Shown here: positions 1-6,728 of the stretch, one piece after another
How the letters are laid out: each line of letters starts with the position of its first letter
Numbering within the stretch: position 1 is the first letter of the stretch
Assembly (NCBI GenBank): GCA_002238965.1
Contig: MPNJ01000003.1
Coordinates: forward strand, 186,001-250,000
DNA length: 64,000 nt
Direction: 5' to 3'
Source of the DNA: Nitrospinae bacterium bin107
Lineage (GTDB): Bacteria > UBA8248
Translations under genes and position numbers: made by a program
The notes under the pieces: generated by a model
Database searches by the model: none
The model's input: the letters and a program-made list of their open reading frames with translations, nothing else
Told to the model about the DNA's origin: nothing

Positions 1-2
1 GG

Positions 3-197
3 ATTCTCGCCCATCCCGACGAAAAACCGCCGGCGGCAAATGCGGGCAAATACGCGCCCGACGACGAGCCATGCGAAGTGAGAATTCGTGAACATTCGGA
101 GGCGTGGGCTCAGCACATTAGATTTGCATCGGCTGACGATCGAGAGCTCTCCTTTTCGCAGGGCTCGCGGACAGGCATTGTCTCCTTTTTGGCCTGA
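3..197 (+). CDS. Possible C-terminal fragment of an unidentified protein (cut by window edge)
   Basis: A reading frame is open from the left edge to a TGA at 195-197. It would encode the last 64 residues of a protein ending SRTGIVSFLA. Codon choice (many C/G third positions in the first half) looks coding. The fragment is rich in charged residues (Asp, Glu, Arg), and I recognise no domain. The rest of the gene lies outside the window, so the call rests only on an open frame and composition. Bases 198-337 hold nothing I can assign. Confidence 0.3.
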   Translation: MLAHPDEKPPAANAGKYAPDDEPCEVRIREHSEAWAQHIRFASADDRELSFSQGSRTGIVSFLA

Positions 198-350
198 GCA
201 ATCCCACCCTCGGCAGCCGAAATTCACCCCGTTTACCTCTCCTCGCCTCGTGTTGTATGATGAATTGCGTTGTGGCGCGCGTCTTGGGGCCGCCCATGAT
301 TCGAGAATATCCCGCCCCCCGGAGAGCCCGGGTCAATCAGGAGACTGGCA

Positions 351-761
351 ATGGCCGAGACAGTTCGGGAAGTACCCTACTACTACATCAACGCTTCGAA
401 CAAACCGGGAGAGGGCGCCGCCCTCGCCGAGCTTTTCAAGGACGCGGGCGTCAGCCTGCTGGCGATGCACGCCTTCCCCTCGCGCAGGCGGGTCCAGGTC
501 GACTTCGTTCCCGAGGACGCGCGGGCATTCACCTCCTTCGCGCGCAAGGCGAAGCTCAAGCTAAGCCCCCGGAAAAAGGCCTTTCTCGTCGAGGGCACGG
601 ACCGCACCGGGGCGCTCGTGCCGGTTTTCACCAAACTCGCCGAGGCAGACATCAACATCACCGCTATCACGGCCATCGCCGCGGGCAAAAAGCGCTACGG
701 CGCCATCTTGTGGGTGAATCCCAAGGACCAGCGCAGGGCCAAGCGAGCGCTGGGGGCGTAA
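351..761 (+). CDS. ACT-domain protein (tandem small-molecule-binding domains)
   Basis: The gene encodes 136 residues made of two ACT-like halves. The first (about 8-70) starts with the NKPGEGAALAELF pattern. The second (about 75-130) starts with TDRTGALVPVFTKLAEADI. Both have the beta-alpha-beta opening with a conserved Gly between the first strand and helix, which is where ACT domains bind amino acids or other small ligands. No catalytic domain is attached, so it is probably a free-standing regulator or sensor, as seen for many stand-alone ACT proteins. A CAGGAG ribosome-binding site lies 7 bases before the ATG. Neighbours give no clue: the gene is monocistronic and is followed by an inverted repeat at 794-852 that may end transcription. 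The ligand is unknown. Confidence 0.85.
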   Translation: MAETVREVPYYYINASNKPGEGAALAELFKDAGVSLLAMHAFPSRRRVQVDFVPEDARAFTSFARKAKLKLSPRKKAFLVEGTDRTGALVPVFTKLAEADINITAITAIAAGKKRYGAILWVNPKDQRRAKRALGA

Positions 762-793
762 ACCCGACCGAGGAGGGAGGGTACCGGAACTCC

Positions 794-852
794 GTAGGGA
801 CAACCCCCTGTGGTTGTCCTCCGTCAGGACAGGCGCGGGGGCCTGTCCCTAC
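794..852. repeat. GTAGGGACA-type inverted repeat (REP-like)
   Basis: The 59-bp stretch starts GTAGGGACA and ends TGTCCCTAC, with further inner complementary pieces (ACAACCCC/GGTTGT). The same arms recur at 2293-2320 as a perfect 28-bp palindrome. The element lies between convergent genes (the ACT gene and the GNAT gene), so it may also act as a bidirectional transcription stop. Confidence 0.7.
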
Positions 853-886
853 GTTGTTTTTGCGGATTGAACGATACGCCTGACTC

Positions 887-1360
887 TCACCCCTGCCCCA
901 ACGCCAATTCCATGAACACCACACCCTCCACAGGGGTTTTGTCGTAAGGGACGATTTCCCTGAAGCCCATGGAGCGGTAAAGAGCGATGGCCTCGCGCAT
1001 GGCGGGCAGCGTATGGAGCCGCACCGAGGCGTAGCCCATCTCCTTTGCCGCACGAACTATTTCCTCCGCGCACTTTCTTCCCAGCCCCCGTCTCCTGAAA
1101 CCGGGCCGCACATAGAGACGCTTCATCTCACAGGTTTTTCCGCCTGAATCCACAAGGGCGACGCAACCGGCGGTCTCCTCCTCCACGCGGAGCAAGAGAA
1201 ATCGCCCGCCAGGCGGACCGTACATCCGCTCGAGGCTTTCGAGTTCTTCGGGAAAACCCTGAAAACACAGGTCGACTCCGAGATCGGCCTCGTACTCGCG
1301 CAGCAAGTCTGCAGCCAAGCGGTAGTCTTCTTTCGTCTGTGCGATAATGAATTCGGGCAT
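887..1360 (-). CDS. GNAT-family N-acetyltransferase
   Basis: The product has 157 residues, the usual size for a single GNAT domain. The acetyl-CoA pyrophosphate-binding motif A is visible as FRRRGLGRKCAEEI at about residues 88-101. It is preceded by the MKRLYVRP strand and followed by the LHTLPAMREAIALYRSMGF helix/turn (about 116-134) typical of motif B. It should transfer acetyl from acetyl-CoA to an amine, but the acceptor is not predictable. An AGGAGG site lies 10 bases before the ATG. It is transcribed alone and converges with the ACT gene. An alternative would be a non-acetyl acyltransferase of the same fold. Confidence 0.88.
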   Translation of the reverse strand: MPEFIIAQTKEDYRLAADLLREYEADLGVDLCFQGFPEELESLERMYGPPGGRFLLLRVEEETAGCVALVDSGGKTCEMKRLYVRPGFRRRGLGRKCAEEIVRAAKEMGYASVRLHTLPAMREAIALYRSMGFREIVPYDKTPVEGVVFMELALGQG

Positions 1361-1872
1361 TCTATGACTGCCTCCTTATACTCCCATCCTACAGTGAGCG
1401 GGGCGGTTCGTGAATCATCCTGAGAACGGCGCAGGAGCATTAGCCCAAAATATGTAGCGGACAAGCCCCTGCACCTGTCCGAGGGCGCGACCTGCCCAGT
1501 TCGCAGGGGGTGACCCATTTATACCTTCGCTTCTTTGCCTTTGTTCGTCATTCCGGCGAATGCCGGAATCCAGAACCGATGAGAGGAATAACCAACGGCA
1601 ATTCCATCCCTTCATATAACTCGGACAAGACACAAAAGAGCAAAAAACAAAATCTCTGGATTCCGGCATTCACCGGGATTACGGCGGTAAAACCTGATTC
1701 TTATTTCTGAAGAATCGCCACTCCCCGGTCGCGTCGAACACTCATCCATCAATCGCGTTTGACCCCTTGCGCGTCACACTTTCGGGAACGATATTGAATC
1801 ACATAGGCGGTCGTTTACTCCTGGCCGCTGACGAGATATGGCGTAGATGACCGCAGATGCGGAGGTCACGCC
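1361..1872. other. Intergenic stretch with repeats, no gene seen
   Basis: There is no convincing coding frame in these 512 bases. Bases about 1455-1495 contain a degenerate member of the GTAG..GGACA repeat family. Bases 1550-1678 hold an inverted pair of repeats described separately. The short open frame at 1510-1710 lies inside those repeats and is not credible as a gene. Confidence 0.6.
1550..1678. repeat. Inverted pair of ATTCCGG..CCGGAAT palindromes (dRS3-like)
   Basis: Bases 1550-1574 contain ATTCCGGCGAATGCCGGAAT followed by CCAGA. Bases 1654-1678 carry the reverse complement with two mismatches. Each arm is itself a palindrome, and the pair faces inward around about 80 bp of AT-richer DNA. 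This is the layout of Correia-like/REP-type elements, whose dRS3 unit is ATTCCC-N8-GGGAAT. It is probably a non-coding, intergenic repeat that is dispersed in the genome. Confidence 0.7.
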
Positions 1873-2211
1873 ATGAAAAAAACCTTTCTCCTCGGTTGCT
1901 TCTTCCTCACCTGGCTCGCATCCGGAGCTCTCTTCCCGTCCGCTGATGGCGCGATGCCCATCATCGGCGAGGCGCAGGCGCACAAGTTCATGAAGAAAGT
2001 ATCCACGACCCACTACCGCGAGGCTCTCATGGAGAACCTGAAAACCATGGACGTGGCCGTGGTGCCGGTGCGGAACGGAGATAGCGCCCCGCGCATGAGA
2101 CGAGCGACACCAGTACACTTCAATCGCAATCCGGCTCGAAGCGCCGACGGATGCATGTCCTGCCACTATCTCCCTTTCGCAAAAGGCAACTACACGATAG
2201 ATGGCGGCTGA
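1873..2211 (+). CDS. Small periplasmic mono-haem c-type protein
   Basis: The gene encodes 112 residues. Residues 1-27 form a clear Sec signal peptide (KK, then FLLGCFFLTWLASGALF, cleavage near DGA). A single haem c attachment motif CMSCH is at residues 94-98, close to the C-terminus, and PVHFNRNP just before it offers His as a possible distal ligand. It would be exported and given its haem by the Ccm system encoded at 30-38 kb in this window. I do not recognise a specific cytochrome family; the C-terminal position of the motif slightly recalls NapB-type cytochromes. The ATG follows GGAGGTCACGCC. It could be an electron carrier for the redox gene that follows, but the 305-bp gap argues against one transcript. 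Confidence 0.7.
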   Translation: MKKTFLLGCFFLTWLASGALFPSADGAMPIIGEAQAHKFMKKVSTTHYREALMENLKTMDVAVVPVRNGDSAPRMRRATPVHFNRNPARSADGCMSCHYLPFAKGNYTIDGG

Positions 2212-2516
2212 AGGAGGTATCTCGAAACCACTAGCAGTCGGCTCGACCCTCTCTCAATGGGTCAAACCCGAACAAGAAGGAATATGGTTCCCGTAGGGAC
2301 AGGTCGCGACCTGTCCCTACTTTTCCAAAACGGCGACTAATGACTAATGATGAAAAACGACCTTCTCATGAGAATGGTGTAATTATCATGGAGGAAAATA
2401 TCAATTACTCACTCCTCAGCCGGAAAAGCCCCTCCCCCATTGATCCCCACCCCTCCATACGCGAGAATGCGACCTCACTCTCATCCGTTCACGCATCACC
2501 AGAAAGGGATTCCGCT
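2212..2516. other. Intergenic region upstream of the selenoprotein gene
   Basis: It contains the 28-bp palindrome at 2293-2320. The reading frame of the following gene is open back to 2340, but those codons (2340-2516) show no coding bias or family similarity, and a better start with a ribosome-binding site exists at 2517. I see no clear promoter. Confidence 0.5.
2293..2320. repeat. Perfect 28-bp palindrome of the GTAGGGACAGG family
   Basis: GTAGGGACAGGTCG is followed directly by its reverse complement CGACCTGTCCCTAC and then TTTTCC. It belongs to the same family as 794-852. With the T-run it could terminate transcription coming from the cytochrome gene. Confidence 0.75.
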
Positions 2517-3179
2517 ATGCCGATAAATGAAGCCACCGGCCTCTCTCAGGATATGGGCGTCACCGAGGAGATGATGGCCTGCCCCCTCCCCCGCGTGCCT
2601 ATGATTGATCCGGACAACATCCCCGAACACCTGGCCGAAGAACTCGCGCCCCTATATGAGCGCGGCGTGAAGCGCTGGGGCAAGGTGTCGCGCTTTTTGC
2701 GCCTGCTCGGCTGGGCGCCCGGCTTCGTCGAGGGCTGGCAGATCATGGACGGCAAGCTCAGGGTCCAGCACCGCGACTCCGACCCTGAATACATCCACAT
2801 GGCCCAGCTCGTCATCATCAAGACGGCCATCCTGACAGAGTGCAACAACTGACTCGGGCACAACGTCGAGCTCGGTCGGGCTCAGGGCATCGAACAGGAA
2901 AAAATCAATCTGCTGGAGGGCGACGGCTGGCGGGACAGCGACCTCTTCGACGAAAAGGAAAAAGCCGCCATCAACTGGGCGGAGGAAGTAACGAACCTGA
3001 CGGCGAAGAATAACGACGCGGCCTTCGAGGCCATGCAGAAACATTTCTCCACCGAACAACTCGTTTCGCTGACCCTCATTTGCGGCCTGTGGAACCTGAC
3101 GGGCCGCGTGGCCGAGGCCTTACACCTCGTCGTGGAACCCCCCGGCGAGCGCATCGCGTTTCAGGAGGGTGGTGAGTAG
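2517..3179 (+). CDS. Carboxymuconolactone decarboxylase/AhpD-fold selenoprotein (TGA at 2850-2852 read as Sec)
   Basis: Read through one in-frame TGA, the gene encodes 220 residues of the CMD/AhpD fold. The family active site is E-C-x-x-C-L-G-H. Here it reads E108-C109-N-N-U112-L-G-H115-N, so the TGA replaces precisely the second redox cysteine. The frame stays open for 108 codons after the TGA, with the same GC-rich third positions and family-like sequence (for example AINWAEEVTNL, FSTEQLVSLTLICGLWN), and ends at TAG 3177-3179. A hairpin fitting the bacterial SECIS rule lies 21 bases behind the TGA (2868-2883). The start at 2517 is chosen for the AGAAAGGGA just upstream; the frame before it looks non-coding. 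Role: a thiol/selenol peroxidase-like or disulfide-relay enzyme; substrate unknown. AhpD-like selenoproteins are known from surveys, so the principle is established. Alternatives are a sequencing error or a pseudogene with a C-terminally truncated product (112 codons). Confidence 0.82.
2868..2883 (+). promoter_or_regulatory. Candidate bacterial SECIS element
   Basis: GAGCTC (2868-2873) pairs with GGGCTC (2878-2883) as a 6-bp stem with one G-U pair and the apical loop GGTC (2874-2877). The loop begins with G, and there are 21 bases between the TGA and the loop. Known bacterial SECIS elements sit inside the coding region, about 16-37 bases from the UGA to the loop, with a G in the first two loop bases, and bind SelB. 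The fit is seen directly; function is inferred. Confidence 0.65.
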
Positions 3180-3251
3180 GGGGAAACAAATCCAATTGGA
3201 AGGAATTGCAGGGGGCGCTTATATGCGGCCCTTCCCGTCAGACAGGCGGGT

Positions 3252-3551
3252 CGCCTATTTGGGGCTGTTGAAAAGTCACGGGGAGCGAATCTAGTTGCGC
3301 GCTTGCTTTTGAAGTTCACTCCCCCCTTGAGGGGGAGTCGGTGAGGTAAGGGCGCATGCCCACAAGCGAACCGGTGGGGGGTAGAATTCGGAATTGCGAT
3401 CAAACACGTTTTACCCCCCACCGAATCGGCCTTCGCCCAAGGGCTTGGCCTCTTCGACTCCCCCTCAAGGGGGGAGTAATTCTACTCTCTCATCGGATGG
3501 GTTCAAAAGCTGAATCACGAAATTGGTTTTTTCAACAACCCTAAATATGCG
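3252..3551. mobile_element. 300-bp MITE-like palindromic element
   Basis: Terminal inverted repeats of 23 bp (3252-3274 and 3529-3551) match at 20 positions and share GGGcTGTTGAAAA. Inside are a second matched pair GCTTTTGAA/TTCAAAAGC (3305-3313, 3502-3510), a perfect 23-bp inverted pair starting ACTCCCCCCTTGAGGG (3318-3340 against 3455-3477), and a CCGGTGGGGGGTA/TACCCCCCACCG pair. The whole element can fold as one long imperfect hairpin. It holds no transposase and no believable gene, so it would be a non-autonomous element moved in trans, or a large REP-type structure. It separates the selenoprotein gene from the end of the restriction-modification island. Confidence 0.65.
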
Positions 3552-3572
3552 TCCCTGCTCTTCTAAGGAGAA

Positions 3573-3758
3573 CTATGCCCGAGGTACCGTATCCCCTTCT
3601 TCCTCCAAAACCTCGATATAACCCTCAATGGCTTCTCGAATATTCTCTACCGCTTCTTGTTTGGATTGGCCCTGGCTGATGCAACCGGGCAGACTCGGAC
3701 ATTCGGCGACCCAGAAACCATCTTCTCCGGGCTTGATGATGACCTGTCTCAAGTGCAT
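3573..3758 (-). CDS. HicB-like antitoxin-domain protein (UPF0150)
   Basis: The 61 residues match the HicB core: strand-rich start, GFWVAECPSLPGCISQG (about 14-30), then the SKQEAVENIREAIEGYIEVL helix. In type II toxin-antitoxin systems HicB neutralises the RNase HicA. Here no HicA-sized frame lies on either side. The protein also has no DNA-binding (ribbon-helix-helix or HTH) extension. It is therefore an orphan or single-domain HicB, which is common in bacteria and may have another role. It follows the small membrane protein on the same strand at a 54-bp distance, at the end of the restriction-modification island. A GAGGGGGA site touches the ATG. Confidence 0.8.
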   Translation of the reverse strand: MHLRQVIIKPGEDGFWVAECPSLPGCISQGQSKQEAVENIREAIEGYIEVLEEEGDTVPRA

Positions 3759-3812
3759 TCCCCCTCTCGCTTACTTCAGATGAAGAATCGACGTCTGCTT
3801 CCTATATGAACA

Positions 3813-4070
3813 TCAACTATTTCCATAATAGGTTGTTCCGGTGATGTATGCCAAAAAAGACAGGAGGATCACTATTAGGATCATAATCGCCAAAATACCA
3901 AACCTTACCCTCAAGTCGATGGTGACCGGAGCTTTGCCTAGTATCCTGTTAGAAAGGCTGAAATCTTCCTCGTCAAACAGGACTTCACCAAATTCCTCCA
4001 TACTCTTTCGTCTCTTTTCCTTCAATGCTTCACTCTCTACTAACCACCAAGGATGACTTTCTTTCTTCAT
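3813..4070 (-). CDS. Small single-pass membrane protein of unknown function
   Basis: The product is 85 residues. The ATG at 4070 is chosen because AGGAGGGA lies 6 bases upstream; the open frame extends 30 codons further without a better start. Residues about 1-50 are charged and probably cytosolic (KEKRRKSMEEFGEVLFDEEDF). A single hydrophobic helix follows (FGILAIMILIVILLSFLAYI, about 57-76), then a short tail. I recognise no family. It lies between the restriction enzyme gene and hicB on the same strand, so it may be part of the same transfer unit, but no function can be given. Confidence 0.6.
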   Translation of the reverse strand: MKKESHPWWLVESEALKEKRRKSMEEFGEVLFDEEDFSLSNRILGKAPVTIDLRVRFGILAIMILIVILLSFLAYITGTTYYGNS

Positions 4071-4140
4071 CGGACTTTCCCTCCTGTCAAAACAAGAGAC
4101 TAATACATTTTGTGAGAGGCAGCCCTGCTGCTTGCAAACC

Positions 4141-4752
4141 TCATGGCGTGACGCCCACAAGTACGAGAGGAACCGCAGGAACCCCGCGGCCTTGCCGCAA
4201 GACGTTCAGCAAATCACGCTCATAGTAGGCGACGCCGGAGGACATCTCCCGCTCCAGTTCCTTCATGGGGAGTATCTCCACGCCCACGTCGATGATGTCG
4301 GAAACGTAAAAACTCAAATGCTTCACGAACAGGTCATGCGCGACGAAGGCGTACTTGCCGAACTGCACCTCCACCGCGACGCGTTCTTTCACGAAATCCG
4401 TCTGGTTGTAGGACATGATGGGTTCATGTCCCGCTTCCTCGATGGCGCGTTTCTGCTCCTTTTCCGACAGGCCGTATATGCCGCGCATGAGCTTCTCATC
4501 CGCCGTGAGCCAGAATGTGCTTCTACGCTCGCTCCAGCCGCGCGCCTTGAGCCCGTCCTTGAACGCACGATTCATATCGGTGGGTGAGAACAGCATCTTT
4601 CCGGGCATGGTTTTTTCTCTGGAAACCTTGGTCCGGCAAGCCATCGCGTCTACTTCTACGATGACTTCCTTCACCTCGTCCCACAACTGTTTGCGGTGGA
4701 CGAGCAGGTATTCCTCGCCGTTCAGATGCGAATACTTGGCTTCGATGCGCAC
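4141..4752 (-). CDS. Type II restriction endonuclease, BglII/BstYI family
   Basis: The 203 residues resemble BstYI over the full length. The catalytic signature of the BglII family, D-x8-E-x-Q, is present as D119, E128 and Q130 in TDFVKERVAVEVQFGKY. BglII uses D84, E93 and Q95 with identical spacing. The C-terminal stretch GRGVPAVPLVLVGV is also family-like. The expected recognition is a GATC-centred palindrome (AGATCT or RGATCY), cut to leave 5'-GATC ends; the exact specificity cannot be read from sequence. The GTG start overlaps the TAG of the upstream methyltransferase (TAGTG), so expression is translationally coupled and methylation comes first. No controller (C) protein is seen. Confidence 0.85.
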   Translation of the reverse strand: MRIEAKYSHLNGEEYLLVHRKQLWDEVKEVIVEVDAMACRTKVSREKTMPGKMLFSPTDMNRAFKDGLKARGWSERRSTFWLTADEKLMRGIYGLSEKEQKRAIEEAGHEPIMSYNQTDFVKERVAVEVQFGKYAFVAHDLFVKHLSFYVSDIIDVGVEILPMKELEREMSSGVAYYERDLLNVLRQGRGVPAVPLVLVGVTP

Positions 4753-5666
4753 TAATGTCCGCCGTTTGGTTTTGCGGGGTCGTAGACGGGCTTTCCCATC
4801 GGACGCGTCTTGAGGGTTCCCGCATAAAAACGGCGCACCCGGTCGAGCGCGATATCCACATATTCAGAAACGACTTCGCAGCCATAGGCCGTTCTCCCGT
4901 GCATGAGCGAGGCGACGACGGAGGAGCCGACTCCCATGTAGGGGTCAAACACCGCATCGCCCTCATCCGTCATGGAGAGCACGAGGCGCTCTACTAATTC
5001 TACGGGGAACTGGCAGGGGTGAATCGTTTTTTCCGGGTGGTTGCTCTTCACGTTCGGGAAAGTCCACACGTCGCTGGGGTTCTTTCCCTTGGGATTCCCC
5101 GAGAGTTTGCCGATGTTCGGTCCCTTGAAGTGTTTTTTGCCGGGATATTTCGCCGGAACCCGTATCGGGTCGAGGTTCCAGGTGTAATCATCACCCTTCG
5201 TCCACCAGTTGATGGTTTCGTATCTTCCCGAGAGCCGTTTGGTGCAATGAAGCCCGTGACCGAAACTCCAGACGATTCGGTTTCGGAGTTTAAGGCCCTG
5301 CGCTCGAAATACGGGGTAGAGAATAGCGTCGAGCGGAATAATCTCTCCGTTATCCACATAGTTACCGACCTGCCAGCAAATGGAGCCTTTTGGATGTAGC
5401 AGCCGGACGCACTCGTGAATTACTTTCTCCTGCGCCTCCATGTAAGCGTCGAGAGGCGTTCTGGATTCGTATTCCTTGCCAAGGTTGTAAGGGGGTGACG
5501 TGACGATGAGCTTCATCCGCTCGTCGGGGAGTTCGCTCATGAAAACGAGGTTGTCCACGCACGCGAGGACGGGTTGGCTTTTTGGTTTTTCCCCCTCCAA
5601 TCGAGGGAGCATGTCCTGCACCGGCTGCCGCGCCGTGCCCTCAACATGCGAAGCGGCGTTGGTCAT
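4752..5666 (-). CDS. DNA methyltransferase, SPPY class (probable N4-cytosine), partner of the BstYI-like enzyme
   Basis: The product is 304 residues. The catalytic motif IV is V-T56-S57-P58-P59-Y60-N, and the SAM-binding motif FDPYMGVGSSVVAS comes near the C-terminus (about 245). Motif IV before motif I is the beta-class order. An SPPY core is typical of N4-cytosine enzymes (DPPY would suggest N6-adenine), and the modification enzyme of BglII is an N4C enzyme, which agrees with the BglII/BstYI-like nuclease encoded next to it. It should protect the host's RGATCY-type sites. It is the first gene of a coupled pair with the nuclease, and the Dam-like gene lies 110 bp upstream on the same strand. 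Confidence 0.88.
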   Translation of the reverse strand: MTNAASHVEGTARQPVQDMLPRLEGEKPKSQPVLACVDNLVFMSELPDERMKLIVTSPPYNLGKEYESRTPLDAYMEAQEKVIHECVRLLHPKGSICWQVGNYVDNGEIIPLDAILYPVFRAQGLKLRNRIVWSFGHGLHCTKRLSGRYETINWWTKGDDYTWNLDPIRVPAKYPGKKHFKGPNIGKLSGNPKGKNPSDVWTFPNVKSNHPEKTIHPCQFPVELVERLVLSMTDEGDAVFDPYMGVGSSVVASLMHGRTAYGCEVVSEYVDIALDRVRRFYAGTLKTRPMGKPVYDPAKPNGGH

Positions 5667-5776
5667 CCGAGTTCCTCACGGGCGGCAATGTCTGATTCTA
5701 ATCGTGCATTATCATACAATCCGTCATATCGGTTCTCAAGCCCAAGGTTTATCTCAGGCTTTTCAATACATTTCTC

Positions 5777-6646
5777 TCACGCGGCGCATCCCACCCTGCG
5801 TTCATTCTCCACCCCCCTCACTGCCAAGACTTCCATGGCGGGTGATCGATCACCCGTGCAACTTATTCGGCGCGGGCCTTCGAGGAACGTCAGAGAAAAT
5901 CCCATCTCCTCGTATAACCGCACGATTCTATCCGTCGCCTGGTTCGAGAGGACGACAGGGCCTTCGTGCGCGGCGAGAAATTCCGCCAGGCGTACCTGAT
6001 CTTCCCAGGAGAAATCCTCTTTGGCGTATTGGGTAAATTGGACGTCATAGGGAGGGTCCGCATAGACGAAATCATCAGGCTTTATGGGTAGCGTCTCGAA
6101 ATCCTGGCAACGAAACTCCCAGCCTTCGAATATCTCCCGGTAGGCGCTGAAATTTTTCGTGTAGTTTATCGTCTTGTATCTGCCGAAGGGGACGTTGAAC
6201 TCCCCCTTGCTGTTGAAGCGGCTAAGCCCGTTGTAGCCCGTGCGGTTCAGGAAATAGAAAAGCTCCGCCGCCTCCTTTTGCGTACCCTTCCCGCTCATGA
6301 GCAGCGCATTGAACCGCTCCCTGTGGGCATAGTAGGTCTCGGAGTCGTTGCGCATGCCGACCCTGGTGCGCGACAAACCCTTCTTGAGCCAGGCGTAAAA
6401 GTTCATGAGCGGAGCATTGATGTCGTTCAGGAGCGCCCTCTCGGGAGCGAGGCCGAGCGCGACCGCAAGCCCTCCGCAGAAAGGCTCGACGAGCCTGCGC
6501 TCACTGTGCTTTTCCCAATACGCCCGGATGTGCGGGACGAGCCACCGCTTGCCGCCCGCCCACTTGAGCGGCGGCGTCAGCTTCTCATCGGCAGCGCGGA
6601 CCTTGCTCTTTGGTTTGCGAGCTTTCGCTTTCGTGGCTGTGGCCAT
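5777..6646 (-). CDS. Dam-like N6-adenine DNA methyltransferase (D12 class)
   Basis: The product is 289 residues. After a basic, low-complexity start (about 1-22) comes the alpha-class SAM-binding motif PPLKWAGGKRWLVPHI (25-40), then LVEPFCGGLAVAL (52-64), and the catalytic D197-P-P-Y200. This is the order and length of Dam/DpnM enzymes, which methylate adenine in GATC. It sits directly upstream of an N4C methyltransferase and BglII/BstYI-type nuclease whose sites contain GATC. BglII-family cleavage is generally not blocked by Dam methylation, so this enzyme is not obviously needed for protection. It may regulate the island, or belong to a second partly lost system. The ATG is at the start of the conserved frame. 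Confidence 0.87.
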   Translation of the reverse strand: MATATKAKARKPKSKVRAADEKLTPPLKWAGGKRWLVPHIRAYWEKHSERRLVEPFCGGLAVALGLAPERALLNDINAPLMNFYAWLKKGLSRTRVGMRNDSETYYAHRERFNALLMSGKGTQKEAAELFYFLNRTGYNGLSRFNSKGEFNVPFGRYKTINYTKNFSAYREIFEGWEFRCQDFETLPIKPDDFVYADPPYDVQFTQYAKEDFSWEDQVRLAEFLAAHEGPVVLSNQATDRIVRLYEEMGFSLTFLEGPRRISCTGDRSPAMEVLAVRGVENERRVGCAA

Positions 6647-6728
6647 TCGGAAGTCTCAAAACGCTTCGGTGGGCGGATGATGCGGACACCATATCACAAC
6701 CGGGAGCCTGAGCCATCGGAATCTCCCC

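Noticed and set aside
1510-1710. Short frame within the dRS3-like repeats
   Set aside because: It consists largely of repeat sequence and has no coding character.
2340-2516. Upstream extension of the selenoprotein frame
   Set aside because: The codons show no coding bias or family similarity, and a ribosome-binding site with ATG lies at 2517.
2517-2852. Truncated CMD gene (pseudogene) ending at the TGA
   Set aside because: The sequence after the TGA keeps the frame, codon bias and family pattern to the natural end, and the TGA sits exactly at a Cys position with a hairpin behind. A pseudogene would not be expected to show this.
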